Positions 1-8,323 of a DNA stretch of 64,000 nt are shown here, in pieces. The position numbers and the translations under genes are program-made. The stretch covers positions 5,939 to 69,938 of the forward strand of contig DATD01000031.1 of assembly GCA_002504525.1 (NCBI GenBank), written 5' to 3'. This DNA is from Methanomassiliicoccus sp. UBA345 (GTDB lineage: Archaea > Thermoplasmatota > Thermoplasmata > Methanomassiliicoccales > Methanomassiliicoccaceae). Position 1 is the first letter of the stretch. Each line of letters begins with the position of its first letter. Below the pieces are notes generated by a model. That model ran no database searches. It was not told the DNA's origin and saw only the letters and a list, made by a program, of their open reading frames with translations.

Positions 1-221
1 AGGAACGGGACCTTCCAGGCGGACGTCGGATACAGTGCGCTGAACACCGCCAGGCAGGATGCCGGAACGTACACTACGGTGTCAGGCCCGAGTATCTTGG
101 CGATGTTTCTCGCAGTGACCGCGTAGCCGCAGCCGGGACACGCGCCATGGCCGTGGACCAGCATGTCCTCCCTGCTCACGTTCCTCAGGCCGGCCACCGG
201 GCTTCTGACGCTGTTGCTCAT
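1..221 (-). CDS. porB: 2-oxoacid (pyruvate):ferredoxin oxidoreductase, beta subunit (partial)
   Basis: This is the TPP-binding subunit of a CoA-acylating 2-oxoacid:ferredoxin oxidoreductase. Only the first 73 residues are in the window; the gene runs off the left edge. The CPGCG motif at residues 28-32, which supplies Fe-S ligands in PorB-type subunits, and the following TPP-domain start (AVTARNIAKILG) are visible. The ATG at 221 overlaps the upstream porA stop as ATGA, so translation is probably coupled. Pyruvate is the likeliest substrate from overall similarity; 2-ketoisovalerate or another 2-oxoacid cannot be excluded. Confidence 0.9.
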   Translation of the reverse strand, partial: MSNSVRSPVAGLRNVSREDMLVHGHGACPGCGYAVTARNIAKILGPDTVVYVPASCLAVFSALYPTSAWKVPF

Positions 222-1384
222 TCCTGCTCACCCCTCAGACCGTGCCAGGTGCATTCCCTCACGCTCTCGCCTCTGGCCCGGCGCTCCACCACCTCGTACA
301 TCTCCCGGACGGTCGTCACGGTGATGTCCCTGCCCCCGATGCCGCCGAAGTGGTCGGTGATCGGCACGCCAGTATCGTACAGCGCGCTCCTCAGCTCGGT
401 GTATAACGGACCGAAGCCGTTGAACGACGCGGAGCGTTCGAACGTTCCCACTGCCCTCATGTCCTTCAATGAGGCCCTCAGCTCCTCGGCCGGGAACGGA
501 CGTACGAAACGGAGGCGGATCAGCCCCGCCTTGCGGCCCTCCGCCCGCAGCTGATCGACCGCTTCCTTCGCTTCTCCGGCCCAGGTGCCCAGCCCTACCA
601 TGGCGAACTCGGCGTCCTCCATGCGGTACGATTCGAACAGGCCCCCGTACCGACGGCCGAACAGGGCGGCGAACTCCTCGTCCGCTCGAGCGATGACCGT
701 CCTCGACGCCTGCATCGCCCTGTCCTGCTGATACCTCATCTCCATCGCGAACTCGGGCGGCACGATGGGGCTCATCGTCATCGGGTCGGAAGGCTGCAGC
801 GCCCCCACGGGATCGAACGGCGGAATGAATCGATCGACCTGCGCTCGCTCCGGCACGTCGACCGCTTCCACAGTATGCGTCAGTATGAAGCCGTCCAGGC
901 ACACCATGACCGGCAGCCGCACCTGAGCATCTTCGGCGATGCGGAACGCCTGCAGCGTCATGTCCAGCGCTTCCTGGCCACCCTCGACATACACCTGCAG
1001 CCAGCCCGCCTCGCGCACCGGAAGCGAATCATTGTGCTCGGTCCAGATGCCCGACGCCGCTCCAACGCTCCTATTGGCGTTGGCCATGACGATCGGCAGC
1101 CGGTTGGGAGCGGCGGCGAACAGCATCTCATACATGAGCGCCAGTCCCTGCGAGGACGTCGCGGTGAACGTCCTGACCCCGCCGGCCGAGGCGCCGACGG
1201 CCACCGACATTACGGAGTGCTCCGACTCCGCCGGAATGAACTCGGCGTCCATCTCCCCGTCATTGATGAACTCGGTGATCTGCTCGATGATGATGGTCTG
1301 CGGAGTTATGGGAAAGCCGGGAACGACCTCTGCCCGTGCCAGCCGAGCGGCGTGAGCGACGGCGGCGTCCGCGGTGATGACCAT
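218..1384 (-). CDS. porA: 2-oxoacid (pyruvate):ferredoxin oxidoreductase, alpha subunit
   Basis: The alpha subunit of about 388 residues works with beta, gamma and delta to convert a 2-oxoacid plus CoA to acyl-CoA, CO2 and reduced ferredoxin, or the reverse in autotrophs. The N-terminal pyrimidine-binding domain carries ESEHSVMSVAVGASAGG near residues 52-68 and TSSQGL soon after, both typical of PorA/VorA. A C-terminal domain II follows. I placed the start at the ATG at 1384 because it overlaps the stop of the gamma-delta gene as ATGA and gives the family N-terminus (MVITADAAVAHAA). An upstream extension to 1480 would run through the ferredoxin-domain coding sequence. Confidence 0.92.
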   Translation of the reverse strand: MVITADAAVAHAARLARAEVVPGFPITPQTIIIEQITEFINDGEMDAEFIPAESEHSVMSVAVGASAGGVRTFTATSSQGLALMYEMLFAAAPNRLPIVMANANRSVGAASGIWTEHNDSLPVREAGWLQVYVEGGQEALDMTLQAFRIAEDAQVRLPVMVCLDGFILTHTVEAVDVPERAQVDRFIPPFDPVGALQPSDPMTMSPIVPPEFAMEMRYQQDRAMQASRTVIARADEEFAALFGRRYGGLFESYRMEDAEFAMVGLGTWAGEAKEAVDQLRAEGRKAGLIRLRFVRPFPAEELRASLKDMRAVGTFERSASFNGFGPLYTELRSALYDTGVPITDHFGGIGGRDITVTTVREMYEVVERRARGESVRECTWHGLRGEQE

Positions 1385-2295
1385 CACTCCCACCGGTGCA
1401 CCCCCTTGATCATGTCGATGGCGTCCACCGGGCATATGTCGGCGCAGATGCCGCAGCCCTTGCAGTAGTCGAAGTTCCATCGCATGTAGTCATCGTCCAG
1501 GCGGTCTATGGCCGCATCGGGGCAGGACCACCAGCAGCGCAGGCAGCGGATGCATTTCTCTTTCTTGTAGAACGGGCTGGACCACCTCCACTCACCTGTG
1601 AGGTTAGTGCGGGCGCTTCCCGGTCCGATCTCCACTCCCTCGACCGACGAGGAAGGGAGCGATGTCCCGGCCGGTATCTCGTTCCAGGCCGGCCTCCACT
1701 CCTTGGCGCGGGCGAACCTCTGCCGGCCGCGAGCAGTTCCAACGGCAGCAACATCGTACGCCCTCCTGGCCGAGAGGGCGTTCGCCGTTCCCGCCAGAGC
1801 TCCCAGCTTGCCGCCGAATCGTTCCTGAACTGCCTCGGTGATCGCATCGATCGGCACGAGGTCTTGCACTCGGCACATGACGCCCAGCATGGCGGTGTTC
1901 ACTATCGGGACCTTCAACGTCTCCAGCGCAATGGCCGTGGCATCGGCAACGGCGGTGAGCGCTTCCGCTCCCTCTCCGATCTCCAGCTCCTCCGGCCGCA
2001 TCGGGGTGTTCACGGCCAGCCGGCCGCCCTTCCTGAGGCCTTCGGTCACCGGCTCCAGCTCGAACAGCGAGGCGTCCAGGACCACGATGAGATCGGGCTC
2101 GGACACCTGGCTGTGGAGACGTATCTTCCGGCTGTCGATGCGGGCGAACGCCTGCACCGGGGCGCCCCGCCTCTCGGCACCGAAGTAAGGGAACGCCTGG
2201 GCGTGGTGGCCCGCCCGGACAGCGGCGTCGGCGAACGTCTGGGCGGCCATGACCGCCCCCTGCCCTCCCCGGCCGTGGAACCTGACCTCGTACAT
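1384..2295 (-). CDS. 2-oxoacid:ferredoxin oxidoreductase, fused gamma-delta subunit
   Basis: A 303-residue fusion. Residues 1-180 are the PorG gamma domain (VRFHGRGGQGAV near the N-terminus, then AFPYFGAERRGAPV). Residues 245-295 are a PorD-like 2x[4Fe-4S] ferredoxin with ligands C248, C251, C254, C258 and C278, C281, C284, C288. The domains are separate proteins in many archaea; here a linker of about 60 residues joins them in one frame. The start is ATG at 2295, because the longer frame to 2481 overlaps rubrerythrin and lacks family sequence. It is the first gene of the porGD-porA-porB operon. Confidence 0.92.
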   Translation of the reverse strand: MYEVRFHGRGGQGAVMAAQTFADAAVRAGHHAQAFPYFGAERRGAPVQAFARIDSRKIRLHSQVSEPDLIVVLDASLFELEPVTEGLRKGGRLAVNTPMRPEELEIGEGAEALTAVADATAIALETLKVPIVNTAMLGVMCRVQDLVPIDAITEAVQERFGGKLGALAGTANALSARRAYDVAAVGTARGRQRFARAKEWRPAWNEIPAGTSLPSSSVEGVEIGPGSARTNLTGEWRWSSPFYKKEKCIRCLRCWWSCPDAAIDRLDDDYMRWNFDYCKGCGICADICPVDAIDMIKGVHRWE

Positions 2296-2341
2296 GTCAC
2301 CATCATGCTTGCGCGGCGCCCCTATATCATACGCGGGGAAT

Positions 2342-2845
2342 TCAGTTAACTTCCTCGAACGAGGAGCCCGCCGCGCCGCAGACCTTGCACCTCTCCGGCG
2401 CCTCGCCCTCCTCGATGTTGCCGCACACAGGGCACAGGTACAACTTCTTGGCCGGAAGGTCCGTTCCGGCGGAGACGGCATCGGCTGCAGCCTGGTACTT
2501 CTCCTCGTGGATCTTCTCCACGGCGTTGGCCCAGGAGAAGGAGCGTACCGCCTCCTTGTTGCCCTCCGCCCTGGCAGTTTCGATGAAGCCGGGGTACATG
2601 GAGGTGTGCTCGTAGTTCTCCCCGCTTATGGCGTCCTTCAGATTGACGGACGTTGTCCCAACCCCCTTCATCACCCGGAGATGCGCGTGGGCGTGCACCG
2701 TCTCGGCCTCGGCGGCCGCGCGGAACAGCTTGGCCACCTGGTGCAGCCCTTCCTCATCGGCCTTCTTGGCATAAGCGAGGTACTTTCTGTTCGCCTGGGA
2801 CTCGCCGGCAAATGCGGCCTTCAGATTGTCGTCGGTGGCGGTCAT
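2342..2845 (-). CDS. rbr: Rubrerythrin
   Basis: A peroxide-reducing non-haem iron protein. The N-terminal ferritin-like diiron domain shows GESQANRKY with its conserved Glu, and later EAETVHAHAH. The C-terminal rubredoxin domain has the CPVCG and CKVCG pairs. The length of about 167 residues is normal. Two in-frame ATGs exist (2857 and 2845). A TATA-like ATTATATG at about 2875-2882 would place transcription start near 2853, so I prefer 2845, giving MTATDDNLK. It is transcribed towards the por operon but has its own promoter. It probably protects oxygen-sensitive enzymes such as the neighbouring Por. Confidence 0.93.
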   Translation of the reverse strand: MTATDDNLKAAFAGESQANRKYLAYAKKADEEGLHQVAKLFRAAAEAETVHAHAHLRVMKGVGTTSVNLKDAISGENYEHTSMYPGFIETARAEGNKEAVRSFSWANAVEKIHEEKYQAAADAVSAGTDLPAKKLYLCPVCGNIEEGEAPERCKVCGAAGSSFEEVN

Positions 2846-2899
2846 GATAACGGCCATTTCATCGCGCCGAGCATATAATATGGTTTTGCCGAAGTGGCA

Positions 2900-3901
2900 T
2901 CAAACCCTCATGAGCTCGATGTTCCTGCTCTCCGTCAGGTCAAGCCATTCCACGAAGCGGGCGTCCTCTCCCCTGACCGCGCCCTGGTACAGCCGCTGCA
3001 TCTGCAGCGTCACCGGACCGGGCTTGCCGCCGTCAACGAGGACACCGTCGATGGTCCGCACCGGAACGATCTCGGCCGCGGTTCCGGTCATGAACGCCTC
3101 GTTGGCGACGATCAGCTCGCCGCGCGTGACCGGGCGCTCCTCGACGTCGTAGCCGGCGGCCCTGGCCAGATGGATGATGGTATCCCTCGTGACCCCTTCC
3201 AGCACGCCGGAGGCAAGGTCGGGCGTCACCACTTTACCGTGGCGGACGATGAACAGGTTCTCCCCGGTCCCCTCGGCCACCGTCCCGTTGCCATTGAGCA
3301 TGATGGCCTCGTCCGCTCCGGCCTCCGCCGCCTCGAACTTGGCCAGCGTGGAGTTGACGTAGTTGCCGCACACCTTCGCTATGAGCGAGGTGGCGCGGTT
3401 GGAGGGCTTCTCCCAGGATGACGTGATGACGTCCATGCCCTCGCGCGCCTGCCGGTCCCCGATGTACGAGCCCATGTGCACAGTGACTATGGCGACGTGC
3501 GTCGGCACACCCTGAGGGTTCATGCTCAGATTTGGAGTCGCTCCATAGAAAGCGATGGGGCGGATGTAATCGGCATGCGATCCGTTGGCCTTGACCACCG
3601 ACCGCACCGCGTCGCAGAGCTCCCCGTGGTCGTATTCCAACTTGAGGCGCAGGAACTTGGCCGATTCCATGAACCGGCGCATGTGGTCCTCCAGCCGGAA
3701 AACGCTCCTTCCCCATGGCGTGTCGTACGCCCTGAGGCCCTCGAATATGCCTCCCCCGTAGTGGAGCCCATATGACATCAACGAGACCTTGGCGTCCCGC
3801 GGCGCGACCAGCGCGCCATCGAACCAGACCTTCTCAGCCGTGATTATCCCCTCTCCTCCGATAATTATCGAGGCGGGAAAACTTGGGAGCGACCGATACA
3901 A
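2900..3901 (-). CDS. ilvE: Branched-chain amino acid aminotransferase (fold-type IV PLP)
   Basis: It transfers the amino group between Leu/Ile/Val and 2-oxoglutarate. Visible landmarks are KVWFDGALVAPRDAKVS, HYGGGIFEGLRAY, the PLP lysine in IAKVCGNYVNS and the substrate loop EGTGENLF. The end of the N-terminus is uncertain. The only standard start upstream of the conserved region is TTG at 3901, adding about 20 atypical residues. A strong SD-like GGAGGAGAGGGG lies just before ATA-ATC-ACG, two codons ahead of AEKVWFDG, where family members usually begin. It follows the amino-acid ABC operon by 9 nt, so it may be the last gene of that operon. Confidence 0.92.
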   Translation of the reverse strand: MYRSLPSFPASIIIGGEGIITAEKVWFDGALVAPRDAKVSLMSYGLHYGGGIFEGLRAYDTPWGRSVFRLEDHMRRFMESAKFLRLKLEYDHGELCDAVRSVVKANGSHADYIRPIAFYGATPNLSMNPQGVPTHVAIVTVHMGSYIGDRQAREGMDVITSSWEKPSNRATSLIAKVCGNYVNSTLAKFEAAEAGADEAIMLNGNGTVAEGTGENLFIVRHGKVVTPDLASGVLEGVTRDTIIHLARAAGYDVEERPVTRGELIVANEAFMTGTAAEIVPVRTIDGVLVDGGKPGPVTLQMQRLYQGAVRGEDARFVEWLDLTESRNIELMRV

Positions 3902-3910
3902 ATAGGTTGC

Positions 3911-4675
3911 TCAGGCCGGCGGGGGCCCCGGCTCGTCCTGGAGCACCCGCTTAAGGAACTGCCTGGTGCGCTCGTTCTGAGGGTTCGTGAATATGATGTT
4001 AGGGTCGCCCTCCTCCACGATCACGCCCTGGTCCATGAACACCACCCGGTCGGCGACATCCCTGGCGAAGGCCATCTCGTGTGTGACCACGACCATGGTC
4101 ATGCCGCCGTAGGCCAGCTTCTTCATGACATCCAGGACCTCATAGGTAAGCTCGGGATCGAGCGCCGAGGTGGGTTCATCGAACATGACCATCTTGGGCT
4201 CCATGGCGATGGCGCGGGCGATGGCCACGCGCTGCTGCTGACCGCCCGATAGCTGCCCAGGGTAGGCATCGGCCTTGCCATCCAGGCCGACCCTGCGCAG
4301 AGCGTCCAGAGCTCTGGCATCGGCCTCGTCCTTCTCCATCCCTCTGACCTGCTCCAGGGCCAGCATGATATTCTTCTTGGCGGTCAGGTGCAAGAACAGG
4401 TTGTAGCTCTGGAACACCATGACCATATGGGATCGGACCTCATCGATGTCCACCTCCGGCCCCATGATGCTCTTGCCCTCGAACAGTACCTCTCCCTCGT
4501 CCGGCTCGGTGATGCGGTTCAGGCAGCGCAGGAAGGTGCTCTTCCCACTGCCGGACGGGCCAATGATGCATACAACCTCCTGCTTTGAGATGGATAGGTC
4601 GATGCCTTTCAGCACCTCATGCCCCTTGAAGGACTTGTGGATGTTGACCGCACGTATCATCTCTTCCTGGCTCAT
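3911..4675 (-). CDS. Polar amino-acid ABC transporter, ATP-binding protein (GlnQ/HisP type)
   Basis: A cytoplasmic ATPase subunit of 254 residues. Walker A is GPSGSGKST (about residues 39-47), the Q-loop is VMVFQSYNLF, the signature is LSGGQQQR and Walker B is MVMFDEPTSALD, followed by the VVVTHE switch histidine. Sequence and gene order (binding protein, permease, ATPase) identify the PAAT family that imports polar or charged amino acids. Its ATG overlaps the permease stop as ATGA. An ilvE gene follows immediately, suggesting a link to amino-acid nitrogen metabolism, although the substrate cannot be read from sequence. Confidence 0.93.
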   Translation of the reverse strand: MSQEEMIRAVNIHKSFKGHEVLKGIDLSISKQEVVCIIGPSGSGKSTFLRCLNRITEPDEGEVLFEGKSIMGPEVDIDEVRSHMVMVFQSYNLFLHLTAKKNIMLALEQVRGMEKDEADARALDALRRVGLDGKADAYPGQLSGGQQQRVAIARAIAMEPKMVMFDEPTSALDPELTYEVLDVMKKLAYGGMTMVVVTHEMAFARDVADRVVFMDQGVIVEEGDPNIIFTNPQNERTRQFLKRVLQDEPGPPPA

Positions 4676-5358
4676 TCTTCCTCACCATACCCCGGTATGC
4701 GGTACTTGTGCTCCAGATAGCGCATCGCCCTTGACGTGGCAAATGTCATGACAAGATAGATGAGCGCCACGAACCCCAGGATGGGCACCGCTTCAAGATA
4801 TCTTGATGTCAACTGCTTCCCCACGAACGTGAGCTCCACCACCGTGATGGTGCTGACCAGTGAGGTGTCCTTGATAAGCGTCACCATCTCATTAGTCATC
4901 GCGGGGATCATGAGCCGGAAGGATTGGGGGAGGATGACATGACGCATCGCTTGCATGCGTGTCATGCCTATGGAGCGGGCTGCCTCCATCTGCCCCTTTG
5001 GGACCGACTCGATCCCTCCCCGGATGATCTCAGCCTGATAGGCTGCGCTGTTCAGACCCAAGGCCAAAATGCCTGCGGTCAGCGCATTGAAGTTGAGAAG
5101 AGGCGATATGGCGCCGAACCCGAAGTAGATGAAGAATATCTGGATGAGAAGCGGCGTCCCCCTGATGATCTCGATATATATGGTGGCTAGCCAGCTCAAA
5201 GGTTTGAACGATGATATCCGAGACAGGGCGAGGAGCACACCTCCCGCGAACCCGATCGCTAATCCGAACACGGCCACTTGGACCGTGACACCAGCAGCGG
5301 CCAGGAACGCATCTAGATTGCCTTGTATGATCTGCCAACCGTCAGCCATGGTCATCAC
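4672..5358 (-). CDS. Polar amino-acid ABC transporter, permease (HisM/GlnP type)
   Basis: An integral membrane subunit of 228 residues with the three-letter-family start NLDAFLAAAGVTVQVAVFGLAIG. The EAA loop reads as AARSIGMTRMQAMRHVILPQ in the second half. The first ATG is at 5358, with further in-frame ATGs at 5355 and 5349; the choice changes only three residues. It overlaps the ATPase start by 4 nt and follows the binding protein by 46 nt, so the three genes form one transcription unit. Confidence 0.92.
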   Translation of the reverse strand: MMTMADGWQIIQGNLDAFLAAAGVTVQVAVFGLAIGFAGGVLLALSRISSFKPLSWLATIYIEIIRGTPLLIQIFFIYFGFGAISPLLNFNALTAGILALGLNSAAYQAEIIRGGIESVPKGQMEAARSIGMTRMQAMRHVILPQSFRLMIPAMTNEMVTLIKDTSLVSTITVVELTFVGKQLTSRYLEAVPILGFVALIYLVMTFATSRAMRYLEHKYRIPGYGEEE

Positions 5359-5404
5359 CCTGTCGCATGATATGTTTTAGAGGAGGGGAAAGGGTTTAGG
5401 GCGC

Positions 5405-6220
5405 TTAGGCCCGGCTCCACTTGGAGATAATATCATCCATCTCTCCAGACTCGATCATATCGCCGACTATCTTGTTGACCTCAGCAACAAGGTCTTCGGC
5501 GTTGTTCTTGGACATGGCTATTCCATAGAACTCATTGGTCTCGATCGTCTCTACGATCTTGTAGGGATTGCTGTCGCTTATGTAGTTAGCAGCCACAGGC
5601 GAATCGATGATGATCGCATCCACCTTATTACCGCCCAGAGCCTGGAAGGTGTCGGAGGCCGTGCCAAAGGGCTTCATCTCCTTGATGTTCGGGAGATTGT
5701 CCTCGATATAGTACTGGCCAGTGGTCCCAGTGTTGACAGCCACGGTCTTTCCGACTAGGCCCGTGGTGTTTGTGATCTCACTGTTGCTCTTCAACACAAC
5801 CAGCGCCTGGTCGGCCTTGTAGTACGGCATGGAGAAGGCGGCCGATTCGTTGCGGTCGTCGGTGATGGTCATTCCTGCGATGACCATGTCGATTTTGCCA
5901 TTCTGTAGGGCGGTAATGAGAACGCTGAAGTCATCATAGTTCTTGATCTCCAGCTCGACGCCCAGGGAATCAGCGATCGCCTTGGCTACGTCCATGTCGA
6001 TACCTTCCACTCCTCCAGCGGCAGATGTGTTCAACATCTCAAAGGGAGGGAAACCGGCAGAGGTGCCCACGATCAGCTTGCCCCGATCCTTGATCTTCTC
6101 CAGCGCGGACCTGTCGTCCGCACCCAGGCCTCCCATCAACACAATACCAATCGCCGCGATGGCGACGACGGCGATGATCGCTACGGCCGCGATCTGAATA
6201 GTCTTCGAAGACTTGGCCAT
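5405..6220 (-). CDS. Amino-acid ABC transporter, substrate-binding protein (family 3)
   Basis: An extracytoplasmic binding protein of 271 residues. Residues 8-31 form a hydrophobic signal or anchor segment without a lipobox cysteine. The mature domain has KLIVGTSAGFPPFEM and the family-3 signature GMTITDDRNESAAFSMPYY, in which the Arg typically binds the amino-acid carboxylate. The SD GGAGG lies 7 nt before the ATG, and a TATA-like TTTATATCC lies near 6267-6275, so this is the promoter-proximal gene of the transporter operon. The 209 bp upstream (6221-6429) hold this promoter and no other gene I can support. Confidence 0.92.
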   Translation of the reverse strand: MAKSSKTIQIAAVAIIAVVAIAAIGIVLMGGLGADDRSALEKIKDRGKLIVGTSAGFPPFEMLNTSAAGGVEGIDMDVAKAIADSLGVELEIKNYDDFSVLITALQNGKIDMVIAGMTITDDRNESAAFSMPYYKADQALVVLKSNSEITNTTGLVGKTVAVNTGTTGQYYIEDNLPNIKEMKPFGTASDTFQALGGNKVDAIIIDSPVAANYISDSNPYKIVETIETNEFYGIAMSKNNAEDLVAEVNKIVGDMIESGEMDDIISKWSRA

Positions 6221-6429
6221 TTTTCTGCCTCCATTAACTGGATTTTGGTGCGGAAAGGTTACGTGGATATAAACCGAATGTCTCGTTTCCGACAGAACAC
6301 CAAGCTTCTGCGCCTTCGGCGGTCTCTTGGAGCCTTCCTGCTACGAGATTCCATCGTGTGGCGACGTTATCCGGGCGTTGAAGCCCTGCGGAGAGAGCGG
6401 AGAACTAACGCTGCCGTCGTTTCGGTTCA

Positions 6430-7320
6430 TCAGTCCCGGCTGTCCACGTCCTTGCTGGTGGCAATCTGGCTCCACACTGCCTGGTCGCCGCGGTCCATCG
6501 CCACGTACGCCTTAGCATAGATGCGCGCCGACCCCTCCAGAACGGCCGCGGTCATAATCCTGAACGGATGCCAGCCGCTGTCGCGCAGAAAGTCCAGCAG
6601 CGCCCGTGCGACTAGGGAGCGGTCCTGGGTCGGGATGTCGTAATCGTACAGCCTCTTGACGTATCCCTCCCCGATGTTGATGCGGGTGCGCTGCTTCATG
6701 AAATCGGCCACCGTGGTCGGCCCCTTGTTGATGACCGTGGCCTCGGGAACGTACACGGAGCGGAGCCCCTTGCGCTCCAGCTGCATGCGGATGTTGTCCT
6801 CGTCGGAACCGAGATGCGTCGGAAGGGAGACGCCGTCCTTCCGGAACGCCACCAGCTCCCCGATCTTCGGATAGATCAGGGAGAGGCGATGGTGGAGGTC
6901 CCATACCATATGGACGGCGAAGCCGACCGCGGTGTCCGGCGAGTTCACTGGAGTGGGATGGCCGCCCGCCATCCCCACCGCCGGATCGATGAACGGGCGC
7001 ATGAGGTGGTCCAGACTGCCTTCGTCCAGGCGGTTGTCGCCGTTGACCAGGGCGAGCACCTCGCCCGCCGCCTGTGAGATGAGCAGATTGATCGCGGAGC
7101 ACTTTCCTTCCCGTTGCTTCTGTACCAGCAAGCGGACCCTCGGATCCTGGCGAGACAGCTCCTCCACGATCGCCTCGGTGCCGTCGGTGCATCCGCTGCA
7201 CACTACCAGGACATCTAGCAGCTGGAACGATCCGCCCCGCTGCGCAATGATGGAGCTGATGCAGCTTGCTATGTTCCTCTCCTCGTTGAAGGCGCACACG
7301 CCCACCGTCAAGGACGTCAT
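6430..7320 (-). CDS. Family 2 glycosyltransferase
   Basis: A GT-A fold glycosyltransferase of 296 residues with the nucleotide-sugar-binding start LTVGVCAFNEERNI, a DxD-like VNGDNRLDEG near residue 100, and the GSDEDN acceptor-region motif. The N-terminus has no membrane segment. Start ATG 7320 was chosen because it immediately precedes the GT2 core and lies about 30 nt from a TATA-like ATAATATTATG (about 7347-7357). The next gene, divergently transcribed, is a DPM-like GT2. Substrate and acceptor are unknown; a role in lipid-linked or surface glycans is inferred from the neighbours. Confidence 0.85.
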   Translation of the reverse strand: MTSLTVGVCAFNEERNIASCISSIIAQRGGSFQLLDVLVVCSGCTDGTEAIVEELSRQDPRVRLLVQKQREGKCSAINLLISQAAGEVLALVNGDNRLDEGSLDHLMRPFIDPAVGMAGGHPTPVNSPDTAVGFAVHMVWDLHHRLSLIYPKIGELVAFRKDGVSLPTHLGSDEDNIRMQLERKGLRSVYVPEATVINKGPTTVADFMKQRTRINIGEGYVKRLYDYDIPTQDRSLVARALLDFLRDSGWHPFRIMTAAVLEGSARIYAKAYVAMDRGDQAVWSQIATSKDVDSRD

Positions 7321-7486
7321 TCCGCCTCTTGCACGGCGGGTCGGGCACATAATATTATCTCTTTGGTGCGTAGAATGTATGTTCATAGACGGAGGACAGC
7401 CGCCCCGGGGGCGCGGCCATATGATGGTACGCCGCCGTCCCCGGGCCATCTGGATGCGTAAAATGGCAGGAAAGGGGACAATAGAT

Positions 7487-7495
7487 AGATATAGA
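7487..7495 (+). promoter_or_regulatory. TATA-like box of the DPM-like gene
   Basis: An A/T-rich GATATAGA lies about 23 nt before the ATG at 7514, the spacing expected for a leaderless archaeal transcript. It supports the short start over a much longer open frame that reaches back to 6932. Confidence 0.5.
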
Positions 7496-7513
7496 GAAGG
7501 TGAATTTTACCGC

Positions 7514-8323
7514 ATGACCATGACCACGTCTGGAAGAGACCCAGCGTCTTTCACAGTCATACTCCCTACTTACAATGAGGTCCAGAACATAAGGAGCATG
7601 GTCGAGGAACTTCTGAGGCTATACCCAGGGATCAGTGTGCTGGTCGTTGACGACAATTCCGTCGACGGCACGGTGGAGGCGGTGCAGGAGCTCGGAAGGA
7701 GGCATCCGACCGTCAGGCTGATGGTCCGGGACCCCAGGGACAGAGGGCTTACCGCCAGTCTCATGGACGGGATCGCCAACGCAGGGACGGAGCACTTCAT
7801 CGTCATGGACGCCGACTTCCAGCATCCTCCCGCCGTCGTCGGCGATGTGATCGAGATGCTGTCCGCGGGCCATGTCCTGGTGGTGGGGACGCGGAACGAC
7901 ATCAAGGCGATGAAGGCGACCCGCCGTCTGGCATCCTGGGGCGCCAACTTCATCGCACGGTCCTATCTGTTCGTGCACCGCAAATGCAGGCCCCGCGACC
8001 TCATGAGCGGATTCTTCGGCGGCGATGCCGCAGTATGGAAGAACGTCATCCAGAAGAGCTGGGGAGGGTTCGAGAGGCAGGGCTTCAAGATCCTCTTCGA
8101 CCTCATGAAGTTCGCTCCCCCCGGGACCAGGGTCTCCGAGGTCCGGTATGATTTCGGCGAGAGATCTGGAGGGGAGTCCAAGCTCGATTCAAGGGCAATC
8201 CTCTCACTGCTGCGCCAGTGCGGCATTCCGGGCAAGGTCCTGGCCGCGCTGATCGGCCCGTTCACACGCCGGCCGGCCAGGCGAGCGCCCGATCAGGAAG
8301 CGGCCACCACCGTACGCCCATAG
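7514..8323 (+). CDS. Dolichol-phosphate mannosyltransferase-like GT2 enzyme
   Basis: A soluble polyprenyl-phosphate-sugar synthase of 269 residues. It begins with the GT2 core (FTVILPTYNEVQNI), then VVDDNSVDGT and the catalytic MDADFQHPP, the DxD-containing motif of DPM synthases. It ends without the C-terminal membrane segments that some homologues have. It probably charges dolichyl phosphate with a hexose for the membrane transferase encoded nearby. The start is ATG 7514 or 7520. The last 31 nt overlap the convergent gene 8293-9300 tail to tail. Confidence 0.85.
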   Translation: MTMTTSGRDPASFTVILPTYNEVQNIRSMVEELLRLYPGISVLVVDDNSVDGTVEAVQELGRRHPTVRLMVRDPRDRGLTASLMDGIANAGTEHFIVMDADFQHPPAVVGDVIEMLSAGHVLVVGTRNDIKAMKATRRLASWGANFIARSYLFVHRKCRPRDLMSGFFGGDAAVWKNVIQKSWGGFERQGFKILFDLMKFAPPGTRVSEVRYDFGERSGGESKLDSRAILSLLRQCGIPGKVLAALIGPFTRRPARRAPDQEAATTVRP

